DNA of 35,748 nt from Selaginella moellendorffii (Eukaryota; Streptophyta; Lycopodiopsida; Selaginellales; Selaginellaceae). The notes below the pieces were generated by a model that was not told where the DNA came from, made no database searches, and saw only the letters and a list, made by a program, of their open reading frames with translations. Shown piece after piece: positions 1 to 9,388 of this stretch. How positions within the stretch are numbered: position 1 is the first letter of the stretch; each line of letters begins with the position of its first letter. Location of the stretch: assembly GCF_000143415.4 (NCBI RefSeq), contig NW_003314263.1, forward strand, positions 2,239,691-2,275,438, read 5' to 3'. A program made the translations under genes and the position numbers.

Positions 1-165
1 CTGTTGAGGAATGTAAACGAGGTGATCTTTAGCAAACACTGTGTTGTCGTCAATGACAGAAACCCCATCCACTTCAAGGGCACCGTGAAGCCCATACCTC
101 TCTGACTACTTGTAAATCTTCTTTGCCAGCAGCCCTACTGGAGGAATTTGCACCTTGATCACCTT
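1..165 (-). pseudogene. Possible decayed exon fragment of unknown protein
   Basis: Read on the minus strand, this edge segment keeps one frame with protein-like composition from about 163 to the window end (for example GLLAKKIYK, then ERYGLHGALEVDGV, then DDNTVFAKDHLVYIPQ). A single TAG at 106-108 interrupts it. I do not recognise the family. It is GC-richer than the AT-rich DNA that follows, which supports former coding sequence. It is cut by the window edge, so the rest of the gene, if any, lies to the left. It could be a pseudogene or a chance open stretch. Confidence 0.25.
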
Positions 166-819
166 GCACCATGCCATCATTGGCTCACACAATCATTACA
201 GTCATTGCTATATGCACATCTGTATCCTAGAAAGTGAACCCCTGGTGCTTTTGATTATGATAAAAATTATTATGATTTAGTTTTTATGATTCACTGTTAC
301 TCTATCTTTTGCATTCCCACATTTATTGATACCATCATTAAATCATTATCACAACGTTGTTAGAAAGCTAAGGAAATAGTGAAATGTAAGCTAATTTATC
401 CCTACTAATAATAGAATAAGTTATTGTTCATTTTATTTTGGATTTGACGCATTAATATATAATGTTATTTTTAATGACATTTGTCACCTATAAAAGCTTT
501 GAAACTTCAATGGAGTTTTTTAAGGTACTAGCTACTATGATACAGTTAAAATTCTCAATTTTGTTTTTTGAAGCATAATATAATACTTCCAGACTTGAAG
601 TTCAAGTTAATAATCACTTAGAAGACTATAGCAGCTGAAAGTATGTTAGCAAAGCAGGCTTATCATTGAAAATTGAACACATTAGAATTTTCCATAGGCA
701 TAATTTAAATCCCTTTACATTGTGTGTGTGCATATTACACTCTTCAAAGTTAGGAAAATGAATGGTGTCTAAGGTTGGAAGCTGCCTCTCAATGTAGTTC
801 AAAAGTGCAGCCTTCTGGT

Positions 820-1170
820 GTCTCTACTGCTGCATTGATCTTGTGCTGCTGAGTTTGCTTCTGCCTTCCTGACAAACAATGACCAAGCTTCGAATGTTGT
901 AGGGAAAGTCGACATCGTTTCAGCAGGAGCTCCATCATAGGATCCAACTAAAAAAGGTTGGGAAGGCTATCTCCCACCAGGCCAATCTACATAGCTTACA
1001 CAAATTGTCCCCATGTCTCTGATGGTAGTGCCTCCAACTCCTGGTACCAACTTTCCCACCTCAAAAGATATTCCCCCTGGGGATCCTTATGCAGTGTTCT
1101 ACACACCCTTTGCTGGCTGACATCCCCTTGCACCTGCAGTTTATTTCTTGCAGCATATGCTTTCTATGGT
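820..1170 (+). pseudogene. Possible decayed protein-coding fragment, proline-rich
   Basis: One plus-strand frame stays protein-like for about 110 codons and is broken by three in-frame stops at 938-940, 992-994 and 1118-1120. Between the stops it reads as a Pro/Gly-rich product, with pieces such as ASNVVGKVDIVSAGAPS, GWEGYLPPGQST and DIPPGDPYAVFYTPFAG. The stretch is richer in GC than its surroundings. I cannot name the family. A 111-codon ORF in another frame (958-1293) overlaps it but has no better protein character. This is probably an old gene or transposon remnant. Confidence 0.25.
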
Positions 1171-1306
1171 TGGATTTTCCTTATTAATAATAAAGTTTAT
1201 AATTTGCTTGTAATTTATAAACACAAGATTAATCTTATTGCATATCAACCATTAGATGATAGAATGAAAAATAATATACTAGAAAGGGCTTAAGAAATTT
1301 TATAAA

Positions 1307-1452
1307 TTATAAACATGTTTATAAATTATAAATACAAAATTAATTTAAATGAATAACAACCCTTAGATGGTAGATTATTCTAGAATATCCAAGAATATTC
1401 TAGGTATATCCACTACCATCCCAGTCCCCCTATAGGTTTGCTTAAGCAAACC
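1307..1452. repeat. Cluster of three palindromes in AT-rich DNA
   Basis: Three inverted repeats lie within 150 bp: a perfect 18 bp palindrome ttataaacatgtttataa (1307-1324), a 9 bp stem ctagaatat/atattctag with a 6 nt loop (1380-1403), and a perfect 18 bp palindrome ggtttgcttaagcaaacc (1435-1452). The segment at about 1217-1262 is also imperfectly repeated at about 1328-1375, sharing the taaa(c/t)acaa and ttagatg(a/g)tag blocks. This may be a MITE remnant, but no target-site duplication was identified. Confidence 0.4.
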
Positions 1453-1865
1453 AAAAATAAATAATAAATATTCATCAGTTTATTTGCTCAAAAAAATCAT
1501 AGTCATTTAAAATATATTTTAGTATTACACTTATTCAAGAAAATATGTTGCTAAAAAAATTTATCTAATGTAATATAATTTTTATTTTACTTATATAAAA
1601 TTATTATTATTGTTACTTTATAAATTTAAGTATATGGGTGTATGGAACATTGAAATATTCAATAAGCCTAATACACAAGATTAAAATTAAGTATTATTTA
1701 AATTTCCTTTGAAATATATGTAGTGATTGACTTGTCTATAAAGGTAATAGTATATGATATTACATTCACATTTTATCTCTCTCATTTCAAACTAACTAAA
1801 AAAAGATAATTACTTGATGAGAAAACTCTTAGTGGTTATTTTATCCCCATATATCCCCAATAACA
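1453..1865. other. AT-rich intergenic stretch, no gene seen
   Basis: The stretch is strongly AT-rich with poly-A and poly-T runs and many stops in all frames. No coding, RNA or repeat feature could be supported. Confidence 0.5.
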
Positions 1866-1885
1866 ATATATATATATATATATAT
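1866..1885. repeat. (AT)10 microsatellite, left flank of GC-rich block
   Basis: A perfect alternating AT run directly abuts the left end of the GC-rich block that starts at 1887. Confidence 0.9.
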
Positions 1886-1886
1886 T

Positions 1887-2506
1887 CGAGCCGCATCGGA
1901 GGCGGACGTGGGGAGAGGGGAGAGCGGATGACGGAGGGGGAACGGGCTTTCGGGGTGGAGCCGGCAAAGCACCGGCGGAGCTCCAGCACATAACATGATC
2001 GGGGATGGCGTCGAATCAATCGGCTTCGGGGTTGGCCGAACGCCGGCTACCGCCCCCCCAACCACCGTCTCTTCCTTTCCCCCCCATCCAGCCGGACCCC
2101 TTGGAGTGATGGCTGCTGCGTCGCCCCGATGACGCTTGGACTGGTCTCGCTCCGGGCAGAGCCGGCTGTTGGGGTGGATCGACGGGGAAGAGGCCGATTG
2201 ATGATCCACTCGTCGGGTGTTGGGCGGGCAGCCAATCCCGACCACACACCCCGATGCACCGGTCGGGGGGTTGGAGCCGTGTGCGATCACCACGCGCCGT
2301 GGACCCCGCCGATACACCTTCGCCGCACATCGCAGCACGAGACCCTTCTTGCTTGGTCCACCGGAGGAGAGCGGGCACGCGGGGCGTTGACTCGTTGGCC
2401 CACCACGTCTCCCGCAGACGGACCCACTGCCTCTCCCCTGTGTTGAGGCTCCTTCCTTCGCCAACCGACGCCATCCACCGATGATCGTCGATCGGGGGTG
2501 GTGTGC

Positions 2507-2510
<4 letters not shown>
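1887..2510. mobile_element. GC-rich block inserted in a (TA)n microsatellite (Micron-like MITE candidate)
   Basis: About 624 bp of very GC-rich sequence interrupts AT-rich DNA and is bounded on both sides by TA runs (1866-1885 and 2512-2562). This organisation resembles the plant 'Micron' class of miniature elements, which sit inside (TA)n microsatellites. No terminal inverted repeats are evident: the left end starts ttcgagccgcatcgg and the right end finishes gggggtggtgtgccatac. Several overlapping ORFs exist on both strands, but they run into the TA repeats as Tyr-Ile runs and show no domain. They are explained by the low stop frequency of GC-rich DNA. Foreign DNA or a misassembly is the main alternative. 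Confidence 0.4.

Positions 2511-2511
<1 letters not shown>

Positions 2512-2562
<51 letters not shown>
2512..2562. repeat. (AT)n microsatellite, right flank of GC-rich block
   Basis: About 51 bp of uninterrupted alternating AT lies immediately right of the GC-rich block, longer than the left run. Confidence 0.95.
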
Positions 2563-2564
<2 letters not shown>

Positions 2565-4120
2565 CATCCCTGATTAGAAGAATGGAACACAATTAAAGTT
2601 TTTTGATCAATAGCCAAATATCTAAAGGAACATCAAGAGGAGGTATCAATGAATTTATAGTAATACAACTTGATCCATTTATATAAAGCACTTTAACCAT
2701 TGTATGTGCATAATTTTTAGAGGATTCATCTATTGAAAGTCATGTTAAACCTTATAAATTTGTAGCCCAACTTGATATAACACTTATACAACCATTTTTA
2801 TTGAAAAACAAAAGCCCTTTAGACAAATTATATGTCATAAGAATAGAAAAACCAGCCAATACCAAATCATCCATTTTATACTCTATAATTGGAGAATGAT
2901 GAGAGTTGTAATGCCATTATTATTCCACTTGTATGCAACTCAAATATCAAATACACTCCACTCAAACCAATGGAAAAATGCTCATTAAATATTCCTAGAA
3001 ACTAGCATCAACTATTTATAGTAATTGTGAAGGTAAACTTAACTCCATTGGCAATATATGATTATGACTATATAAATTTTTTATAGTGAAGCATAAATAA
3101 AACTTTGCTAAAAAAGTGTTACATTCACACCCTTTGAAGTAAGGAACTTAAAAAATAGCCACAAAGTACAAAAAAAATCAAAATATAAATAATGTTTTAC
3201 TAATGTGCTTTTATTCAATTGAAACCTTGCAAATAAAATGAAACTAAATGGTTTCACTAAGAACTTATACAAATCAAACAATGTATAGAATGCAATCTTG
3301 GCAATATCCTCCTCGGTTATTGACACCTATTAGTACTTACAAGTGAAATCCAACTTGAGTGCAATCAATAGTAAACTTGAGTTGAACTTGTATCAAGTGA
3401 ATCAATGACTTCACCCTAAACAATCTAGAAGACGATTAATGTGAGGCAAAAGGTATAAATCTAGTATAGTCACATAGTTTAATGGATGATAGTTTATATA
3501 AAATAACTACTCTCATTAAGTTTTGTCATAAGATTTCACATGCCTAAATATTTCTAGACTTTGACTTTCAAGACCATTCTTTAATATCTCTTTGACATTT
3601 ACTAGTTTAATCTTTTTTTCCTTTTATAACAAATGCTAAATAAAATTTTTGATCAGATGAGCATCCCTAGTAGTCATTATTGCAATCTTAGCCCTAAAAA
3701 ATGGTCAAAGTAAAAAATATTAGCATTTTCCTTCATGAGTTGATCACTTGCCAAATAAAGATCATTTGAGTGATTATGGGAGGGAATAGAAAAAAAAAAA
3801 GAAACATAATAAAAAGTAATGGAGAAAAAAAAGTGATGGAAATAAAGGTATAAACATAAGGACAAAATGAAAAGAGATATAAAGAGTATGAAACAAAAGA
3901 GGTAAAGTCTCAAAGTATGAAGTTTATATAACTACACCCTTTTTAAAAAATGAGTCAATGAGAGAGAGGTGGGGACTTATGATCAATCTATAATAATTAT
4001 CTCCATAGTTATGGATTGAACCCATGCACTAAAGTGCTAAAATCAGCCTGTCAAAACTGACTCAAGAACTTAACGAATGAGAGAAACAAAACTTTTGATT
4101 TTATAAAAATATATTACTTT
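2563..4120. other. AT-rich intergenic stretch, no gene seen
   Basis: The region is AT-rich throughout, with a purine-rich stretch at about 3785-3905 (A/G runs). ORFs of 70-80 codons at 3108-3326 and 3677-3913 (minus) are Phe/Leu-rich products of poly-T tracts and not convincing genes. The 3' LTR expected for the retrotransposon to the right could not be recognised here. Confidence 0.5.
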
Positions 4121-4174
4121 ATTGATTTATAAGATTTATTACAAGATTTATAAAAGCTACTCTTTTATTACGAT

Positions 4175-4340
4175 TCTTATACTCCGCAACAAGCTCACGG
4201 GCATGCGTAAGATTACTAAGAGACTCTCAAGTAAATTCACAGGTATGCCACTTGACAAGGTATTCACGACATTTAGAATTCCTAGTCCAACAACTATCCA
4301 TAATAACTTCAATTTCATACTTAGTTCACCATCAACAACC
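4175..4340 (-). pseudogene. Integrase C-terminal chromodomain remnant
   Basis: The integrase tail upstream ends with HDVFHVNLLALYH (4380-4425), the usual linker motif before a chromodomain. The chromodomain itself lies in a different reading frame from that linker, with recognisable YEIEVIMDS, REYLVKWH and LSNLTHARELVAEY pieces. One in-frame TGA sits where the conserved Trp of the E-x-T-W-E motif belongs. A chromodomain assigns the element to the chromovirus clade, whose chromodomains direct integration into marked chromatin. The frame change between linker and chromodomain is a disabling lesion. Confidence 0.7.
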
Positions 4341-4627
4341 ATTGGTGGGGGATGAATGTCCATAGAGTGTTCCTCAGTAGCATGATATAGTGCCAATAAA
4401 TTGACATGAAACACATCATGTACATAGGATAACTCATCCGGAAAATCCAACGTATAGGATATATCACCAACTCACTTCAATACTCGATAGGGCCTAACAT
4501 ATCTTGGTAACAGCTTTTGAGATAAAAATCCCTTAATATTCAAGTTTCGGGAAGATAGCTACACATGATCTCCCACTTGATAGAATACATCCCAATGATC
4601 CTAATCCTTATCATGTCGATACTTATC

Positions 4628-5310
4628 CTAAGCTTTGCCCATTGCCTCAATAGCTTTAGACCAACCTTGGTGTAGTTGCTCCGCATAAGTCTTAACAGCC
4701 GAGACCAACACTTCGGACATTAATTTCAATACAACAATCTCTTGAGGAACCCCACAAGCATTCCCTTGCAACATCTCCCATGGAGAACAACCAATAGCAT
4801 TGTAAAATGTGTTGTCATAATAGATTTCTGTTGTGTCTAAATGCTCAACCCAATCATGTTGGTCTATTGCAACATAATACCACAGATAATCCTCAACTTG
4901 AGGATTCACATGTTCAGTCTACCCATCGGTTTGAGGATGATAAGCAATATTAAACTTCAACTTGGTACTAAATAACTGGAATAGTGTGCCCCAAAACTTC
5001 TCTATAAATCTCAAATCTCTATCTGAGATCATCTCTTCAAGAAGATTATGAACCTAGATTACTTCATGGAAAAAGAGTTTTACTACTTGCTTTGCATTCA
5101 CTATTTCCATAGTTGGAATAAAGTGTGCAATCTTCGACAACCGATCTATCATAACCCTTAGACTTTGGCAAACAAGTGAAGAAGTCAAATGTCACACTCT
5201 GAAATGGCTATACCGGTGTTGGAATGTCCCAACCTACTTCTCAGTTCTTCGCTTACACTACTGGCATATAGGGCAAGAATGGACATAATCCGCTACATCA
5301 CCTTCCATAC
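4628..5310 (-). pseudogene. Integrase remnant (H2C2 finger and core)
   Basis: A cysteine pair HSCPICQ followed by CKRRTEK at about 5250-5300 (minus), interrupted by a stop, matches the second half of the integrase zinc-binding H-H-C-C motif. Further down, 4628-4909 gives WVEHLDTTEIYYDN and IGCSPWEMLQGN. These correspond to the gypsy integrase core motifs 'W...L...E..YN' and 'G.SPFE...G'. The intervening DNA has multiple stops and shifts. Confidence 0.75.
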
Positions 5311-5885
5311 CAAACCAAAAAAATCTCTTTTTCAATGAAGCAAAAATCTTTCATTTACCACCATGTCTTGCTACCAGAACATCATAATGTTCCTGCAAAA
5401 TAGTTATTATAGATCCTTGGAAGGAAAATACAATCTTTCTTGCTTATAAAAAATAACTTGGCCCGAACTAAGAAGTGAAACTTCATATTGGCATGACTAT
5501 CAACTTTTACTGTTTCACTACTAAGGTTCTACTTTGACAACTCTAGTGCAAAATTGCCTTTGCCAATGGATCACTTCCATATAAAGCCCGAACATCCTTC
5601 AACCAATCCGAACTAATTGCCGACATTGCCCGGCATTAAGTTTAATGAATCAATACATCTGGAACAAATATTTTCTTTACTAGATTTATAGATGATTTCA
5701 ATATCAAATCTAGTGAGCTTCTCTTACCAATGAGTTTGCTTTGACGTAAGCTTTGGCTACATAGCAAAGTAGCTCAATGTATTACTATTCATTTAAACTT
5801 TAGTATATCCACCCAAATAATGTCTCTAGTGTTCCAACACCAACACTATAGCAAACATCTCTTTCTCATGTGTTGGCCATCTTCA

Positions 5886-6110
5886 TTAGCTTTCATCTAA
5901 TTTCTTGAAATAAAACACAATGGGACAACTATGCGTAACACCAACCACATTGTCATAATCTTGCTGTAACATGGGACCTATAGCATAGCCAAATGCATCA
6001 TAATGCACTTCGAAGTGCTTATCAAGATCTGGGATCCTGAGAATATGAACCATAGTCAAGATCTTCTTCAACTATACAAAAGCATGCTGACAAGCTGGTG
6101 TCTAATGAAA
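5886..6110 (-). pseudogene. RNase H remnant
   Basis: The 61-codon stretch reads PDLDKHFEVHYDAFGYAIGP, then MLQQD and PIVFYFKKL. These match the gypsy RNase H start (P-D-x-x-x-x-F-x-x-x-x-D-A-S-x-x-x-x-G-x-x-L-x-Q) and the later 'P-I-x-Y-x-S-K-K-L' motif. The catalytic DAS triad region reads DAF, a substitution in the conserved Ser. Confidence 0.75.
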
Positions 6111-6363
6111 TGGTATACCACCCTTTGTTAACTCAATCAATGAAAGAACAATACTTGTAAAATTGTGAACAAACTTGCAATAACATCTTACTAAACTGAG
6201 AAAAAAATGAACATTTGATATAGTGGTTGGGACTTCCTAGGACTTCATCGTTTCCACCTTCTTTGAATCCACCTCAATTACACTATCACCAACTATATGC
6301 CTAAAAAAGTTCACACACAATTGTCCAAAAGCATATTTATTTTCCTTAGCTTATAGTTTGTGT

Positions 6364-6925
6364 TCATGCAACTTTTGAAACACCAGCTCCAAGTGTTTCA
6401 GATGATCCTCTAATATTTCTTTGAAGACTTCTATTGTCGATATATAGAACAATAAATGTGTCCAAATAATCTCTAAGTATTCTATCCATCATTGTATTGA
6501 ACATTGTTAAAGCATTATATAACCCAAATAGTATGACAAGGAATTCATAGGATCCGTACCAAGTCTTAAAAGCTATTTTTTCCACATCTTGATTTTCCAC
6601 TCGTATCTAATGATACCTAGACCACAAATCAAGTCATATAAAATACTTAGCCTTTAAGAGTTGGTCAAACAAGTCATCAATATAAGGTAAAGGATAATTA
6701 TTTTTAACCGTGATCTTGATGAAAGCCAATACATATCCTCATGGTACCATCCTTTTTCATAACAAAAAGGACCAGCACTCCATAAAATGACTTGCTTAGT
6801 TGGATATGATATTTGCCAAGAAGCTTTGTGAGTTGCTTCTTGAGTTTAGCCATCTCTTTAATATAGAGCTCTTGTAAGTGGTTTAGAACACAGAATAATT
6901 TCAATCCAATGATCAATTTCATAGT
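6364..6925 (-). pseudogene. Reverse transcriptase remnant with mutated YxDD box
   Basis: Two adjacent ORFs hold RT motifs in the right order. At 6704-6922 are LLGKYHIQLSKS and VLFVMKKDGTMRICIGF (canonical KKDGTWRMCVDYR region). At 6364-6600 are EKIAFKTWYGSYEFLVILFG (canonical KTAFRT..GHYEFLVMPFG) and FIVLYIDN. The second Asp of the catalytic YIDD box is Asn, and a frameshift follows immediately, because the next conserved piece (KEILEDHLKHLELVFQK) is in another frame. The polymerase cannot be active. Confidence 0.85.
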
Positions 6926-7249
6926 TAAGAGGTAGCTTTAATGGCAAATCCTTCGGAAAGATATCCTAATTCCATGCCAACCACTCCAAAATTTCTTTTG
7001 ATACAAGATCAATCCTATCATTAATTTGAACTAGATCACCATCACCTTTAGCTTCCATCACTTAAACCCAAAAGGTCTGATATCCCTTCTTAACTGCTTT
7101 TTGAGCAGCTCTTGCAATTAGAAACTTAACATCCCAATCCTTTGAGGAGCACTTTTGCAACTAGAAGGACACATTAAGATGTTCTTCTAACCTTAATGTG
7201 ATGTGACTTTGTCTAGCACCATAAATCCTTTTGATATATGTGTTGAAGA

Positions 7250-7481
7250 AATCTATACCAAATACCATTTGAAAATCTACTGTCTTCAACACTACCAAGT
7301 CTAATCTCTCTTTCCACTTAGATATTTTTATTGGAACATCACTTATAAATCTTTTGACTACTTACCCATCTTCTGCAAACTGGAAGTGTATAGGCGTCAT
7401 CTGCTCAACTTTCAATTCTAACAACTTTACTAAGTCTTCAGATATCACATTGTGCATAGCTTCTATGTCAGATTTGGTATC
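7250..7481 (-). pseudogene. Aspartic protease remnant with lost active-site Gly
   Basis: The minus-strand frame reads DTKSDIEAMHNVISEDLVK, then DVPIKISKWKERLDLVVLK and FQMVFGIDFFN. This is the gypsy retropepsin pattern (DTGA..NFI...L, then .G.DFL). The catalytic DTG is DTK at about 7473-7481, which would inactivate it. It lies between the gag zinc knuckle and RT as expected. Confidence 0.7.
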
Positions 7482-7679
7482 TACAGACAAAGCTTACCAG
7501 ATACATCAATAGATCAATACTTGTATTGACTGTGAGAAAAGCTTGAGGAAAATAATGAAAGTAATTCACTTCCTCTTCTTCATAGTTTGCATTGATCAAC
7601 TCATCAACCTCTTTAGCTTCACCACCATTGTTTTCCCTCATAACATTAACATGAGACCTTGTTTTATATTTGTTAAAGT

Positions 7680-7730
7680 CCTATATCCTACCTCTCCATA
7701 ATAAAAGCAATAACCCACACTACCCATTCC
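7680..7730 (-). pseudogene. Degenerate gag CCHC zinc knuckle
   Basis: The frame contains CFYYGEVGYR, which resembles the CFNCGEVGHxxxxC knuckle of Ty3 gag with the second Cys and the His both replaced by Tyr. Its position between gag and protease fits. Confidence 0.5.
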
Positions 7731-8462
7731 AGTAGGAATAAGTTTCACAAATTGTTGCTACTTGTACCCACCAGGAGGAGGAACAAAGGGCATAAGACCA
7801 AAAGAAGCCACTGGTGGTCATCAATCACCACTTTTGTTAACTATTTCTTATGAGCTTACAAAGTAGAACCTTCCTTCCACCCTTTGTTTCTGATCACCTT
7901 GTTTAATCCTAGAGTTCTTATTCTTATCCAAAGTATCAGCATATGGCTCTTGATACTATTCCATGAGCGAGTGACTAAAGGGAACTTGTTATGCTACTTC
8001 TTTACACTCCAGGTATATCTTTGGCTTAAACTTCAAAATCTCATTACGAGAAAGTGAACTCAAACTTTCTAGGAAATAACTTCAAGCATTTTTGTCACTC
8101 ATATTTGTAATCATAATGTGTTTTTGAGCAAACGCATTAATGTAATGCATAAGGTCCCCACACTACTTTAACTGGCACAACTCTATGCAAAGTCTCAAAC
8201 TAAGATCATCCAACAAGTATTCTTTACAGATACAAAACTGCATCTTAGTCCAACTTCTAGTCTGCCCTTTTTCAATGCACACCTAGCACCACCAAGTTTT
8301 GGCATGATCAGTAAGAAAGGACTACACACACACAACTTTCGTATGATCATCTACATTTGCTGCTACAAAATAATTGTCTATATCGTAAACCCAATCTTCC
8401 AAAATCTAATAGTCCCACATGCCTATAAAATTGGGTGGTTTCAAAGGCTTAAACTTTGAAAC

Positions 8463-8846
8463 TCATGCAATTGAGGGTGGTTGTAGAACTTCAGCATCCT
8501 TAGCACTTAAAGAGGAATTTGATTGCTTAGGTTTTGCTAATTTATTTGCCTCAACTTCTTTCTTCCTCTTTTTATTGTCTTTCTTCAATTTGTGAGCTTC
8601 CTTTAGCAAATTTTTTATCTTAATGTCTTGAGCCATACATTGCAATGCCATAACATTGAGCTCTTCCTCTTCTAATTTAGCCTCAACCTTTTCTATGGCA
8701 TCTCTAACAGGAGTTTTCTTTTCTCGATTCGCCCGTCTAAAGGTTTTAACATCATCAATACAATTCCTTTTCACCATTTTACTAATTGCATGCATGCCTC
8801 TATCAATAACTAAATATGCATACAACGTTCTTACCAAATAGTGCAA
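8463..8846 (-). pseudogene. Gag N-terminal coiled-coil fragment
   Basis: This open stretch of 127 codons is rich in Lys and Glu with heptad-like spacing (KVEAKLEEEELNVMALQ, LLKEAHKLKKDNKKRKKEVE), consistent with the coiled coil often found at the start of plant gypsy gag. It lies just downstream of the primer-binding site on the minus strand. Without the neighbours it could not be named. The position within the element is the main evidence. Confidence 0.5.
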
Positions 8847-8954
8847 TCTAACTAATCCAATACAAGTCGCTTCAGATCTACTAAAAAAGTCTCTATATAT
8901 GCAACTTGAGTTAAAAATTCCAACAAAAGTTGGATGGGAATCACTGAAATAATT

Positions 8955-8966
8955 GCTTTGATACTA
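8955..8966 (-). other. Primer-binding site (initiator tRNA-Met type)
   Basis: On the minus strand the bases TAGTATCAAAGC follow the LTR end (..GCTACA) by two bases. The plant gypsy PBS complementary to initiator tRNA-Met is TGGTATCAGAGC, so two of twelve positions differ. Confidence 0.7.
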
Positions 8967-8968
8967 AA

Positions 8969-9372
8969 TGTAGCACATTTAAATTTGGATCCGAACTCCA
9001 AGCCCATTACATTACAAAATGAGGGTTTAGTACACTTTCAATCCCACAAGTATTAACTCTTATCTAACACCTACATGCAAAACAATGTCAAATGATGTCT
9101 AACACGATTTTGGCATACTAATAGCCTAACGTGAGAAGGTGAGTACCCCACTGACTAGAGCAGCATGGAGCTTGGGCTTAAACCCAAGCCAAATGTAGAA
9201 CAAGGAGTGACACAATGAAGATTTCAAATCTAGGGTGGTGTATCACAAGTATGTTTAACTCTATAGAAGTTGAGAAACTTGAAATCTTAGCAAAAGCCAA
9301 ACTAATGTCTCAAGTAGTTGGCCATGCATTCCAAACACTATCCATGGTATACATTTAGAACCCCCCACAACA
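8969..9372 (-). repeat. LTR of the gypsy element (404 bp)
   Basis: The minus strand begins TGTTGTGGGGGG and ends GTGCTACA, giving TG..CA ends. The PBS lies just inside the CA end. A purine-rich tract lies directly outside the TG end (see 9373-9388), which is unusual for a 5' LTR. I did not find a second copy in the window, so the boundaries rest on these end motifs alone. Confidence 0.55.
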
Positions 9373-9388
9373 CCCCCCCTCCTTAAGG
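9373..9388 (-). other. Polypurine-tract-like sequence outside the LTR
   Basis: The minus strand reads CCTTAAGGAGGGGGGG immediately before the LTR start TGTTGTGG. A purine tract followed by TG is what normally precedes a 3' LTR. Confidence 0.45.

Larger units (their letters stand above)
4121..9372 (-). mobile_element. Degenerate Ty3/gypsy chromovirus-type retrotransposon
   Basis: Reading leftward on the minus strand, the standard gypsy order can be followed: LTR (8969-9372), primer-binding site, gag coiled-coil region, decayed zinc knuckle, aspartic protease, reverse transcriptase, RNase H, integrase zinc finger and core, and a C-terminal chromodomain. Every domain is recognisable but carries stops, frameshifts and lost catalytic residues, so the copy is dead. 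No matching second LTR was found on the low-coordinate side, so the 3' end is truncated or too diverged. The element explains the AT-rich, stop-ridden sequence of this 5 kb. Confidence 0.85.

Noticed and set aside
1841-2592. Overlapping frames of 70-222 codons in the GC-rich block
   Set aside because: They read through the TA microsatellite as Tyr-Ile runs, exist in several frames and on both strands, and have Arg/Pro/Gly-rich composition expected from GC-rich noncoding DNA.
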